In this document: piece after piece, positions 22,930 to 33,278 of the stretch
Layout of the letters: each line of letters starts with the position of its first letter
Position numbering within the stretch: position 1 is the stretch's first letter
Source: Cokeromyces recurvatus
Lineage: Eukaryota > Mucoromycota > Mucoromycetes > Mucorales > Mucoraceae
Assembly (NCBI RefSeq): GCF_025118155.1
Contig: NW_026251417.1
Location: 186,001 to 250,000, forward strand
Length of the DNA: 64,000 nt
Reading direction: 5' to 3'
Made by a program: the position numbers and the translations under genes
Notes under the pieces: model-generated
Told to the model about the DNA's origin: nothing
Databases searched by the model: none
The model's input: only the letters and a program-made list of their open reading frames with translations

Positions 22930-23427
22930 TTAGTTTTCCAAATTAATTTGATCAAGTTCTTTTTGTTCTTCTGCCGTCATTTCAAACTTTGATCCGCCTG
23001 CCCATTGCCTTAATCGTGCTGTATGTCGTGGTATAATCACTTTAAGTCTATCTGAAAACTCTTTAAACTTAAAAAAAAAAGGTAAAATAGTAATTAGAAT
23101 GTGTAATTCGAATAAAAAAAAAAACTATTTCGTAGTTACATTATGAACATCAAGACAATAGCCAACAGTGATAGCAAGTAATCCTGCACCTGTGAAAGCC
23201 AAAAGTGTACCGTATCCTAGGGTTTTAAAGGCAAATAATGTTGCGTCTCTTTTGGCAACTGCATATTCTGCAGGTGTCATCATTTTTGGCGTTGCCACTT
23301 TTATTTCTTCTGTTTGTGTTTGTTGTTTTCTTTTTGTATACCAAATGGCACCTAGGAGTCCTGCTCCAAAGGCACCTGATGCACCTGTTAATAAGCTTAT
23401 CGTAGTTGTTTTTTCTTCTTTATTCAT
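22930..23427 (-). CDS. TMEM242 homologue, mitochondrial inner-membrane assembly factor
   Basis: Two exons (23427-23140, 23067-22930) give 141 residues, the same length as human TMEM242. The first helix is SLLTGASGAFGAGLLGAIWY. After an Ala/Lys-rich loop with TPAEYAVAKRDATLFAFK, the second helix is LGYGTLLAFTGAGLLAITVG. Then come LDVHNFKEFSDRLKVIIPR and a polar C-terminus. The pattern A-x-x-LGWGSLYA-x-x-G and GVH..F...M...P of TMEM242 is matched. In mammals TMEM242 helps assemble complex I and the ATP synthase c-ring. The donor within VHN was chosen because it restores the family sequence and the phase. Confidence 0.85.
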
Positions 23428-23899
23428 AATAAGAAAAAAAAAGGGGGGAGGGGGAATAAAAAGGAATTATCTTTTACATATGACAGAAGTGTCGTTTTTT
23501 TTTTTTTTTTTTTTTTTTCTATAATAACCAGGGAAGCGGTATTCAAATAAAATAGTCATATTAAAATACTACTCCAGTAGTACAACGCAGAAAAAATTAT
23601 TTCATAAAAAGGACAAAAGGTAATCCTATACATTGCTTTTTTTTTTTTTTCTTAAAAAAAATAGATTCGTCTATAATAAAGGACTTCTATTTATTGTATT
23701 AGCTTTATTAATAAGAAAAAAAGGGATAAAGGGAGAGGAAAATAAAGTGTTGAGCATTATATAATGAATAAATCATGTGATTAGCTTATATTGTTTGAAA
23801 TAAATCAGCTATCTTTAGAATAAATCCTAATATTAAATATACATATACATATATGTATGTATGTATGTATGCAATGTATGTATGCAATGTAAGAGCATA
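23428..23899. other. spacer with ATGT repeat
   Basis: This non-coding stretch lies between the TMEM242 start and the zinc-finger gene stop. It has a G-rich patch at about 23443-23454, T and A runs, and TATG/TATGCAATG repeats at 23850-23890. No gene is seen. Confidence 0.5.
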
Positions 23900-24779
23900 T
23901 TAAAAAGAATAAAGTTGATGACTAGTAGACGTAGAGGTCATTGTAGTGGTAGTAGAAGAAGATGATGAAGAAGAAGAAGAAGAAGATGTGCCTGTTATCA
24001 CATCATGACTACTGTTTCCTCTGTAATCACCTTTCTGCTGCATTGTTTGTCTATTGCTACAATGCCTATGAATGCGTATGTGTTGATTCAAATTATCAGA
24101 TCTTGAAAAGCGTTTATTACAATTTTGATAAGGACATTTGAAAGCTACAAGATATATATATATACATTATTATAAGGTTTCTGTATGCACATAATCTTAT
24201 TGGGAATTACTTACGTTTCTCTAATGTATGAATAGATCGAATATGTCTCTTTAAATGCTCTGATCTTTTAAAAACCTTACCACAACCCTCTGTTTTACAA
24301 CAAAAAGTACGAGCATCTTGAATAGGTACCTTTGATACCCGACGTCCTCGCACTCGAGGTTCATTATTTGTAATGATGATATCGTTGTATTTCTTTTGCG
24401 AGTATGTTTTAGTTTTGTTTGTTGATTCTTCTATCAATGACTGTGGTGAAGAGGGTAAAGATGATGTGGATGCATTATATATAGCGGTTAAATAAGATGG
24501 CATAGGCAAATGTACAGAAGAAGAATGAAATACTGTATTAGGTGTAAAGATAGATCTTGATGGATGAGGATAACTCAGGGCTGTAGACCATGGCTGTTGC
24601 TGGTGCTGGTGCTGGTGCTGTTGTTGTTGTTGGTAGTGGTGGTGGTGGTGGTGATGTGACGAAATGATATTGCTATAATCATTATAATAATAATAATCTT
24701 TTCTTTCTTCTGATGGTATCATAGATGGAGTTAAAAATTCACCAAAAGTATTAAATCTTGCTGTCTCTTGCTTGTTCAT
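23900..24779 (-). CDS. C2H2 zinc-finger transcription factor, Msn2/Msn4 type
   Basis: Two exons (24779-24215, 24144-23900) give 269 residues. Two adjacent C2H2 fingers make up the DNA-binding part: CKTEGCGKVFKRSEHLKRHI with RSIH, then linker TLEKPFKC and CPYQNCNKRFSRSDNLNQHI with RIH. The helix residues RSEHLKR and RSDNLNQ are the same type as in yeast Msn2/Msn4, which bind the stress element AGGGG. The intron splits the linker between the fingers. The N-terminal half is low complexity with a His run, a Gln/His run and Pro/Ser-rich stretches; the C-terminus is Ser/Thr-rich. A stress- or nutrient-responsive regulator is inferred from the fingers. Confidence 0.9.
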
Positions 24780-25190
24780 ATAAATGTAAAGACTTATTTC
24801 TTATAAAAGAAAGAAAAGAAAAAGATGCATTGTATGTGTGTATTTGGATTAGACTATCTATTAGTAATAATTAAACAAAATAAAAAAACTGGGGGGGGGA
24901 AAGGATCAGAAATCAACAAGTCAAATTTTGAACAGTAAAGGTATTCTGCATTATTTCTTTTTTCGGTAATTGAAAAGCAAACTACAATAATAGTTGCGTG
25001 TTAATAGATAGTTACTTACAACGATGTATGTTAATATTTTAAATAAACCAACAAAAATAGATTGTAATACATACTTATAGACTGAATTGAAAATATATTC
25101 TCTATGACATTTTGTACACTATCCTGTCTGCCCTTGTATTCATAACTAAATAATAGTTTCTTTTATGTAATTGACACTAGTCGAATAATT

Positions 25191-25225
<35 letters not shown>

Positions 25226-25834
25226 TAAAATCAATAATTTATATATAATTAGTCTATTTCATACATCTATTAGGGCATTCATATCATTGACTTTTTTTTT
25301 CTTTCTTTTAATGATAGGACTCGAATTATTATTTAACTCTACTCTTAAGTGTATGTCCTTCTCTTTCAATGCAAACAATCTTCATCTTTCTAATGTTGAA
25401 TACTATTTCCTTGATCAATAGTTTTGATAGCAATTAACCAAATTTGAAAATAGAATGCAACTTTTAATAATTAGTTGCATTTTTAATGTATAAAGGAAAG
25501 TCGACAACACTAAGATATGTTCTTCTATTTATAAAGCTTATAATTAAATAATACAATTGCTTAAATAATCGAAAAAAAAAGTTATACTATGGAAAGGATG
25601 TTTAGACCACTGGTATCAATAATACAATCATATATATGTGTATAATATAAAAAAAAAAGTATATAAAAATAGTACTCTTTTAACTTTGCTACGATATCCA
25701 CAAATAGAAAGATATTGTACGCTCTATTAAAATACCACTATTATCAAATAATATACATATAGGCATGATTATTTAGCTCCAGTTGAGTCCAGACTTACTG
25801 CATAACTAACAACTCTATATTGATTCGCGTTCAA
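24780..25834. other. 1-kb AT-rich upstream region of the zinc-finger gene
   Basis: There is no gene here. It has a G run at 24891-24899, a long T run at about 25192-25224 and otherwise AT-rich DNA. It probably carries the promoter of the minus-strand zinc-finger gene. Confidence 0.5.
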
Positions 25835-27104
25835 ACTACATCCAACAGGTGATAGCTGTGACAGACAGGACAATAGGAGATGTTACTCAAGATAGTGTTA
25901 TGACGTCGCTAATAATGGACACTGTAAGAGAAATAATTTACCTGCCATATCAAAAGGTTGCTCTTGTTTTTTTTTCTTAAGACCTTAGTCTGTTTAATAA
26001 GTGGAATATTTACCAAAAAGGACTACACTCGATTTCTATTATTCTTTTTTTTTTTTAAGTGCAAATCAACCTTAAATTTTCCACAAATATGTCACATTCT
26101 ATTTACCTTCTTTACCAATCTTTGCTTATTTCATACAAAGACATGCATCGATCATTTATTTTTAACAAGAAAAAAGTTATTTATGGCAGTCGTCTAGAGA
26201 AGAATAAGCTTTCAAGCAAGTATTATTATTAGTGCATATATCTAATCAAAATTAACAATAACATCATAGATGCCACATGCTTTGATTGTGGTCAGAAGGG
26301 ACACTTGACAAAAAAAAAACTATAAAAAATGCTCATTATATTCACCCGAGACTGGTGACGAAAGTATAGTTGTTCGTATGTAGAATAAGGTGTTAAACAC
26401 CTTCTTATTTGTTAATGAATAGTTGGCACTGGTACTAATAAAAAACGAAAACAATCAGAAAACGTTAAAAGAGCTAAAAAAAAAATGATGCTAAAAGACA
26501 GAAAACACAAGCCAGTACTGAAGGTGTTTGTTCAAGATGTAAGCTTTCAGGTCATAGCTCTGCACGGCTCCCCTAAATGCTCTTTCTATATTTTATCAAA
26601 AGCAAAAACCTTGGCTCTCAACCTTGGATATAATTATACTGCATACACGCGGAAGCTTCCTTTTGATATAATTGCATAAAAGAAGAATACAAAGGTGTCC
26701 TGAAAGAAAAAAAAATTATCACCTGCTGCAATTCTATAAGACACCTTATCTACAGAGCAAAGTTGTTTGTAAATTACTATCTTTTACAAAAACCCAATGA
26801 GCCTGCCCCAGGATTCATCTTTAAGCAACAATTCCGGTATACTATATGTCAATTGGTCAATAACAGAAGGCCTACCAGTAGCACTCTAGTCAGTCCAAAT
26901 CTTTTACGGCAATGGGATAACTTCAAAAGAGAAAACCCCAAGGCATGCCATGCCGTAACTTTAATAAGCGGTGCAAGTCAATGTCTGGCTGAGGCGTGTA
27001 CGGAGGTAGCCACCTTGTATCAGAATGCAATCGTCGAGACCTTTGAAAATAGATTGATTTATTATCTTCTGATTTTATTTTTTCCTTTCGTCCAAAAAGG
27101 GTAA
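25835..27104 (+). pseudogene. decayed mobile-element relic with zinc-knuckle remnants
   Basis: Fragments of one or two coding regions can be read on the plus strand across stops and frame changes. At about 25835-25960 there is a gag-like piece with IAVTDRTIGDVTQDSVMTSL. At about 26276 a CCHC-like knuckle reads CFDCGQKGHLTKK, then stops. At about 26530 a second knuckle-like piece reads CSRCKLSGHSSAR and needs a frame shift to reach PKCSFYILSKAKTLALNLG. At 26763-27104 there is a longer open piece with FRYTICQLVNNRRPTSSTLV and SQCLAEACTEVATLYQNAI. The last two resemble proteins I associate with repetitive elements of Mucoromycota. The exact class (LINE-like or DNA transposon) cannot be fixed. 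No intact terminal repeats were found. Confidence 0.5.
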
Positions 27105-27139
27105 GCAGTGTGTCTGAAAATTAATTTGGATTCGCCCAG

Positions 27140-27171
<32 letters not shown>

Positions 27172-27624
27172 AACTTCGTCTAAATATTAAGTAATTAAGA
27201 TATTGTCCATCGATCTTGCAATTAGTAATAGCATAAGCGGAGTATTAAAAGCCGAATACAAACAACGGAACAAAGTGAAAAAAAAAATCAGGAACTGATA
27301 TCAAAAACATTAATTCTATCTTATTCTTGTTTATTCTATAAGTTTATCTTATTCCAGACCAGTATTCAGTGTGATACAAGAAAATAAAAATAGGCAAAGT
27401 CGTGTTAAAGAATAAAATATTTGCTTGAAGAATTATGTGATAATAGGAATTTTTTTCTCCAAAAAAAAAAAGGGGTAAGATGAATAATTTTATAAAAACT
27501 AAAGAAAAATATCTTTGTTTCTTTTATTTATTTAGTTATTTATTTAATTAATAAGAAGCTTTTCATTTTATTTTGAAGAAAAAAAAATTTTTTTTTCCTT
27601 CTAAATTCTTCTTTTAAATTCTTT
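27105..27624. other. non-coding flank with poly-A runs
   Basis: A long A run at about 27139-27169 follows the element relic, which could be a leftover poly-A tail or just one of the many homopolymers of this genome. The remainder is AT-rich and holds the 3' side of the minus-strand HMG-box gene. Confidence 0.45.
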
Positions 27625-29588
27625 TCAATTATTATGTAAGAGAAAACGGGAAATATTTTTCATATATTTATTTACTTTTTTTTTGGGCGTATGCCGTTTA
27701 GATGATTTTTTACTGAGATTTAGTGGTTTATTTAATATACTATCCGCTTTTATCGGATCATTATTGGCTATTGTTGTTTCTGTTAGTAGAGGTGAAGATC
27801 TAGATGAGTCTTCATTTAAGAGATAAAATGGATATTGTCTTTGATCCAAGTAAGTAGGTGTTATCTTTTGATGATTATCATCCGCCTGTGATGATATTAA
27901 AGGAGTCTTTTTAACTTGTTTTGTCGAATCACTTACTGCTTCATCACTTAATTCTTTATCTTCGTCTCTTTTATGTCTTTTTCTCGGTCTACCTACAGGC
28001 CGAGCTAAAATTTAATAAGAAAAAAATATATCAGTTTTATTTATGTGTATTATTCTATATTCTATTTTTTTTTTGTTTTACCTGCTGCTTCATTTTCTGC
28101 TTTAAAATCAGAAAGATATTGTTGATAATTCTAATTAAAAAAAAAAAAAAAGAATCGAGTTAATAACAGAGCAAAAAAGATATCTATCTATCTATATATC
28201 TCTATTTTATAAAGTACTTTTACTTTATAAGCGTCAGTTTTTTGATATTTCTCTACTTGTTGTATATATTCTTCTCTTGATTTAAATGCATTTGTTTCAT
28301 ATACTTCTTTTTTCTCTGGTGAAATATTTTTCCATCTATCACCGATAATTTTGGCAAGATCTGTAAATGATTTGTTTTGTTGCTTTAATTCAGCTCTTAC
28401 ATCATTTGAAAACATCACATAAGCAGAGGGTGGCTTTAGAGGAGCATTTGTATCAGGTTTAGCATGTCGATAATATTTTCGTTTCCATAATCGATGGATA
28501 TTATCATTTGTTACCGCTTCTTCTTCTGTAGATGACATACCACTTTGAGTGGTAGCAGTGCCTGCTGATGGAAAGTACTCTTTATTCGTTACCATACTAG
28601 TGTCGCCCATATGTTCTATATTCTTTTTAAAAGACATGATAGATGTCATTTTATTCGGTGATGTTGAAGAAGAATGTGAAATAGGTGTAGAAGGTGCATT
28701 AGAAGAAGAGGAGGAACTTATTAACATAGGTGTGATAGGATAACTATTATTCATAGATGTCATAATAGAACTACTACTGCTAGACAATGTTGACAACTGC
28801 TGCTGAGGTAGTAATGGCGGTGGTGCTAATGTTATTTCAGAAGAAGGATTGGATTCTATTCTATGCTTTATGGGTATGGCTGGACTATGGGCTATTATTT
28901 GTATTGAGACAAGATTTTTAGATACTTGTTTAACTAACAGATATTATACATACTTGCTAAATCTTTTGTATTGAAGTTTGAAGCTGCCTGTAGTGGAACA
29001 GTTGATGGTATCCCTTTTGCATTTGTAATAGCTCGTTGAAGAAGCTTTTGTCCCAAAAAAAAAGTTTAGTTCTCTTTGTATATTTATCAATAAGTTAAGG
29101 AACATACTCTACGATGCCCTCTTTTTACTTGCATCTGAATTAAGTCAGATTCTGTTATTTCCAGTAGCTATAAGAGAGTATAATATATACGTATATATAC
29201 AAAGAGAAAGATAAGAATGGAAAAAAAACAAATTATCGTATATTATAAAGAAGTTATAAACATATACAGCTTTCTCACACACACACACACACACACACAT
29301 TTTCTCTCTTTTTATTTATTTGTTTATTTATTTATTTTATATGAATAATCTTACTGATTCTGTTCTATCAAATCCTTCTTCAATAAATACATCGTAATAT
29401 TGAGATAACCCGCATCGAGTTAGAAATAGTTCGACGTCTAGATAATTCACTGCAATAGTTCGATTAGGATTATTTTGTTGATTTATTTGTGACAAATTAT
29501 TATTGTTTGACATGGTATATGGTAATGCAGGTGTCACTGCTTCTGATGTGTTTGTTGCTGTTACGCTATGTGTATGCTTAGAGTGCAT
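27625..29588 (-). CDS. SAM-domain plus HMG-box protein (putative transcription factor)
   Basis: Several exons run from MHSKHTHSVTATNTSEAVTP (29588) to a C-terminus YMKNISRFLLHNN (27625). After an Asn-rich head, a SAM-like domain reads VELFLTRCGLSQYYDVFIEE, GFDRTESV, LLEITESDLIQMQVKRGHRR and LLQRAI over three exons. A Ser/Pro/Thr-rich linker follows. The HMG box reads PLKPPSAYVMFSNDVRAELK, then SFTDLAKIIGDRWKNISPEK and YETNAFKSREEYIQQVEKYQ. Downstream is an AT-hook-like ARPVGRPRKRHKRDED and a basic tail (KKSSKRHTPKKKVNKY). The HMG box bends DNA and the SAM domain usually self-associates. The combination suggests a chromatin-bound regulator; no named family is claimed. Exact borders of the small exons near 28960-29170 are approximate. 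Confidence 0.85.
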
Positions 29589-29661
29589 AATTGAAATGAA
29601 TAATAATTAATATATAAAGAATATATGATTGAGATAATAGTAATTGTAATTGTAATTGTAA

Positions 29662-29750
<89 letters not shown>

Positions 29751-30705
29751 ATAGTAGTAATAGTAATAGTAATAAAAGATGGTTTTATCTTTGTAAATAA
29801 TACATATATTTCTTCTCTTATTACATAAAACAATACAATAAAATGTAAAGTAAGTATAAAGGTGAATGTGTATTTATGCTAAGCTTTTTACTTAATTTAT
29901 CCAGCCTTTATATGATTAACCCAAATTAACATAAGTTTTTTTTTTTTTTTTTCCTATGTTTTATTGACTTGTATATTTATACTTTCTTTTAAGGAGTGCC
30001 TAATAAAAAAAAAAAAAAGGAAAAAAAAAAAACAAAAAAAAGAAAAAAAAGGGAAAAAATAAAATAAAATGCTTTAAACTTTTTTTCCATAAAACAAGAA
30101 GAAAGTTTGCGTAGTTTTAAATCAAGCTTTTAGTGTTATCTACAAAAAGGATATGCACATTGTAAATATAATACATTCTAGTAAAATTGGGTTTCTTTTT
30201 TTTTCTTTATTTTCTTTAGAAATCAACATGTGCTATGCTGTAATTAATAATAATTGCAATAAGGAAGAAGCCCTGATGTCTTGAATAGTTTTTTGATGCA
30301 ACTAAAGACTTATAAATGTAACATTTTTTTTTTAAACTAGTCAGCATCAGCCACCCCCTACCTTAGATCAAATTTGACTTTTATTGCTATGTTTGTTATT
30401 TTTTTACTCTATCTTATTGGTTTACAATAATTTCTTTTTATTACAGCTTCACATATAATGAAATTGATTAAAAAAAATATGTATTTTTTTTTTTGGTATT
30501 TTACGAATAACTCCTTTTAAAGTAAATATCCATTTTTATTTTATTTTAATAACGCTGAAATTAATAAAATTATTGTACATGATAATGACAACGCAAATGT
30601 ATGAGGGATAATCATTGTTGTTATATTGTAGTAACATATTTATTATTTTAAATGACTATATACACTACATATTTGGTCTACTATATTATATACATTTCTT
30701 TTTTT
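29589..30705. promoter_or_regulatory. upstream region of SAM-HMG gene with TAG/CTA microsatellite
   Basis: The first 200 bases upstream of the minus-strand start contain the trinucleotide repeat listed separately. The rest is AT-rich with many short homopolymers (about 30003-30060 is almost pure purine on the plus strand). No gene is seen before the RNase P-type gene. Confidence 0.5.
29663..29750. repeat. uninterrupted TAG/CTA trinucleotide microsatellite (about 29 units)
   Basis: A pure TAG run of about 88 bases is flanked by imperfect units (TAA TAG TAG TAA) on the right and TAATTG units on the left. It lies 75-162 bases upstream of the SAM-HMG start codon, so it is probably in the promoter or 5' UTR. 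It produces poly-Val and poly-Thr reading frames that are not genes. Confidence 0.95.
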
Positions 30706-31359
30706 TTATAATGAAGACAGAAAATCACTTAATCCGCCACCACTACCAGTTGAAGAATTTTGATTTTGTTGTTGTTTTAATAATAATGCTTTCAAGTTAT
30801 TCTTTTTGTTCTTCTTTTTCTTTGTGATTTCTGTAGTCACTGGAGTCATTTTAGTATTATTATTTTTGTTTGTTGTAACAGTTTTACTAATAGTCATCTT
30901 AGTAGTCATTGTCTTATTGATAGCTGTCTTATTAACTACTGTCTTGGTCAAAGTAGCCTTATTAGCATTAGTAATAACTGAATTCATCTCATTTTTCTTA
31001 TTTGTAGTCATCGTCTCATTTCTTGGCATCTTTTTCTTGAATGATCCGTTATATAGTTTGTTATGATGGCATGCTAAGCAAGTGATTTTAATTTGATTCT
31101 TTCTTTGCTTTGGGTTTTTTTGTTTAGGTTTTGGTATGATTTCTGTTTTTGAGGTTAAACCAGGAATTAAAATCTGACCACAACTTGTACAAGATAAACG
31201 AGCAATAGGTTTTGAAGCGGTTAATTCGTATTCGGTTAATGTGTTTTGAAATTCATTCATATAATATCGACTCAAGGATGGACACATGCTTAACATAGAA
31301 TGTCCAGCATTAAATAAAAAATCAAGCCTTTGTACTTGTTGATATGTTTGATTTGACAT
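30706..31359 (-). CDS. Rpp21/Snm1/Rpr2-type RNase P or RNase MRP protein subunit
   Basis: This single-exon gene encodes 217 residues. The N-terminal helices read QTYQQVQRLDFLFNAGHSML and LSRYYMNEFQNTLTEYELTA. A four-cysteine zinc ribbon follows: SCTSCGQILIPGLTSKTEII, then a basic stretch and ITCLACHHNKLYNG. The spacing C-x2-C-G-x2-[IL]-[IV]-P-G ... C-x2-C is that of the Rpr2/Rpp21/Snm1 family, which binds RNase P or MRP RNA in tRNA and rRNA processing. The C-terminal 110 residues are low complexity, mostly Thr, Asn and Lys repeats of the type TKTVVNKTAINKTMTTK, with a Ser/Gly tail. Whether the partner is RNase P or MRP cannot be told. Confidence 0.82.
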   Translation of the reverse strand: MSNQTYQQVQRLDFLFNAGHSMLSMCPSLSRYYMNEFQNTLTEYELTASKPIARLSCTSCGQILIPGLTSKTEIIPKPKQKNPKQRKNQIKITCLACHHNKLYNGSFKKKMPRNETMTTNKKNEMNSVITNANKATLTKTVVNKTAINKTMTTKMTISKTVTTNKNNNTKMTPVTTEITKKKKNKKNNLKALLLKQQQNQNSSTGSGGGLSDFLSSL

Positions 31360-32418
31360 GATAATAATTCTAATAATAAAAAAGAAGAAGAAAAAAAAGA
31401 CGATTCTTATAAATAGTGACTTAGTTTTATTACAACAAAAATGTAAATGTGTATTTATTTATTACTTATTTTTTTCGTGACCAAAAATTTTGCTAAAGTG
31501 TCAAACCAAAATGATTAATGTCTCTATCTCGTTGTTGCTTTTTTTTTCCAACCTTGATCAAGCCCAAATTCAATAAGAATAAAATTTACTTGAATATTTT
31601 ACAGACGTCATATTAATAAGTTAAACGTCTTGTATCCAATAACAATAAAAAAGTGTAATCCAAACTTCATTAAAGCCAAGCTAATAAAGAGCGTAAGAGC
31701 TTTACTATTAGGATTAATTTGCTAGCCATTATAATTAATTCAAATTATTGCTAGTTTAAATATTCAAAGGCAAATTATCATAAAAAAAAAGACGCTTCTA
31801 AAAATGTACACGAGTAACCTAATAGATGTATACATCACTTATTAAAGGACTTTATATGATATGGGCAGAAATAACAACAACCTATTTTATTCAATAGAAG
31901 TTGCTGTCAAAAAGGAGTTAGCTATGACCATCATATTATATTTTATGAAAGAAGCTATCAATACAGTAATAATAATAATATGTAAACATCAATGCTATTT
32001 AAAAATGATAAACGACTCAAATGAAAAATAAATTTTAATGTATGCTTTGAAGTATAAGTTTAATTTATAACGCTAATACCATTGATCATAATCAAATGCT
32101 GCTAGCTAATTATATGGACAGTATATTCATCTGTAATTGCAGTTACGAGATCAATGTCTTTAAGCATGTCATATTATTTATTTTATAGTCAATCATGTAT
32201 ACAATACTCATAGCCTTGTGTTATATATAGAATCACACAATATATAGCTTTTCACTTCTAATTTTAGATCAAAAATCTTTTTTTTTTTTTTTTTTTTTGC
32301 TTGATTAGAAATTTCTTTGTATTACTGTTAATTTCTTTTTTTTTTTTTTTTTTAAAAAAAAATAAAATAAAATAAAGGTACGGACTATATTCCACGGGCA
32401 AGATTGCTATATAAAGCC

Positions 32419-32461
<43 letters not shown>

Positions 32462-32565
32462 CGGAGATATTTTCTCTTTGTTCCTTTTTATTTATTTATT
32501 TATTTATTTCTTTTTCCTTTTTTCTTTTTCTTTTTTATTTTCTTAAATTAAGGAAAGCTAGAAGA
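31360..32565. other. 1.2-kb intergenic region between divergent genes
   Basis: The upstream regions of the RNase P-type gene (minus) and the GPI-type gene (plus) share this stretch. Near the plus-strand gene there is a chain of T runs (about 32280-32298, 32337-32353 and 32421-32457) and a T/A homopolymer junction at 32339-32361. No gene is seen. Confidence 0.5.
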
Positions 32566-33243
32566 ATGAAACTCAGTATAACTCTTTTCTACTCACTTGC
32601 CTCTATTATTTATATCGCTTCAGCTTTTGAGCACGACGAATATCAGCTTTTATCGAAAAGAGATCACGGACTTCCTTATAACACCTTACCATCAACAACA
32701 TGTGCTGTACCATCCACCTGTAGCAATATCGGCAATAACGTTACTTGTCGTTGCAGTGATACCATTACTGTTTGTATCAATAACAGTGGACAATATTGTT
32801 GGGGGTCTATTTCCTTAAGCTCAACAACATGCCCTACAATGCCTACTTCCTGTTCATCCACTCTTACAGGGACTACATCTAAATGTCTTTGCAATGCCTC
32901 TAATATTCTCTGTGTTGATAATGCCAATAATTATTGCTATGGCTCTATTAGTGGTAATTCTGTCTCTGTTATACCTTTACCTTATGCCGCTGCATCCTCC
33001 TCTGGTGCTGCTGCATCCTCCTCTGTCGCTTCCTCTTCATCTTCAGTTGTTGCTTCTGCTACGTCCTCTGCTGTTCCAACCACCAGTAGCTCGTCCATGT
33101 CCGTAGTTGGTGCACCTACAAGTACTGCCACTACTACTACTACTACTACTACTCCTACACAATCTGAATCAGGATCAAATACATTAATTTTCAATATAGG
33201 CCTAACATTATTTTGCTCATTTATTTCATTATTTATTAATTAA
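32566..33243 (+). CDS. secreted cysteine-repeat protein with Ser/Thr stalk, probable GPI anchor
   Basis: The protein has 225 residues in one exon. The signal peptide is MKLSITLFYSLASIIYIASA. A KR dibasic site (LLSKRDHGL) soon after could be a Kex2 cut. Two related cysteine modules follow: TTCAVPSTCSNIGNNVTCRC with VCINNSGQYCWGSIS, and TTCPTMPTSCSSTLTGTTSK with CLCNASNILCVDNANNYCYG and SIS. Each module holds six cysteines in the order C-x5-C-x8/10-C-x-C-x6-C-x7-C. A stalk of Ala, Ser and Thr (about residues 140-205) and a hydrophobic C-terminal tail IFNIGLTLFCSFISLFIN suggest GPI anchoring at the plasma membrane or wall. The upstream in-frame ATG at 32404 would add a poly-Phe stretch and spoil the signal peptide. 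I do not recognise a named family. Confidence 0.8.
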   Translation: MKLSITLFYSLASIIYIASAFEHDEYQLLSKRDHGLPYNTLPSTTCAVPSTCSNIGNNVTCRCSDTITVCINNSGQYCWGSISLSSTTCPTMPTSCSSTLTGTTSKCLCNASNILCVDNANNYCYGSISGNSVSVIPLPYAAASSSGAAASSSVASSSSSVVASATSSAVPTTSSSSMSVVGAPTSTATTTTTTTTPTQSESGSNTLIFNIGLTLFCSFISLFIN

Positions 33244-33244
33244 A

Positions 33245-33278
<34 letters not shown>

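Noticed and set aside
25958..26197. plus-strand hydrophobic frame inside the relic region
   Set aside because: It is made of Phe/Leu from T runs with no family features; the relic reading comes from other frames.
26763..27104. longest open piece of the element relic taken as a gene
   Set aside because: There is no good start, it is flanked by broken coding pieces, and it shows family likeness only to repeated element proteins.
29561..29833. poly-Thr and poly-Val frames
   Set aside because: They are translations of the TAG/CTA microsatellite.
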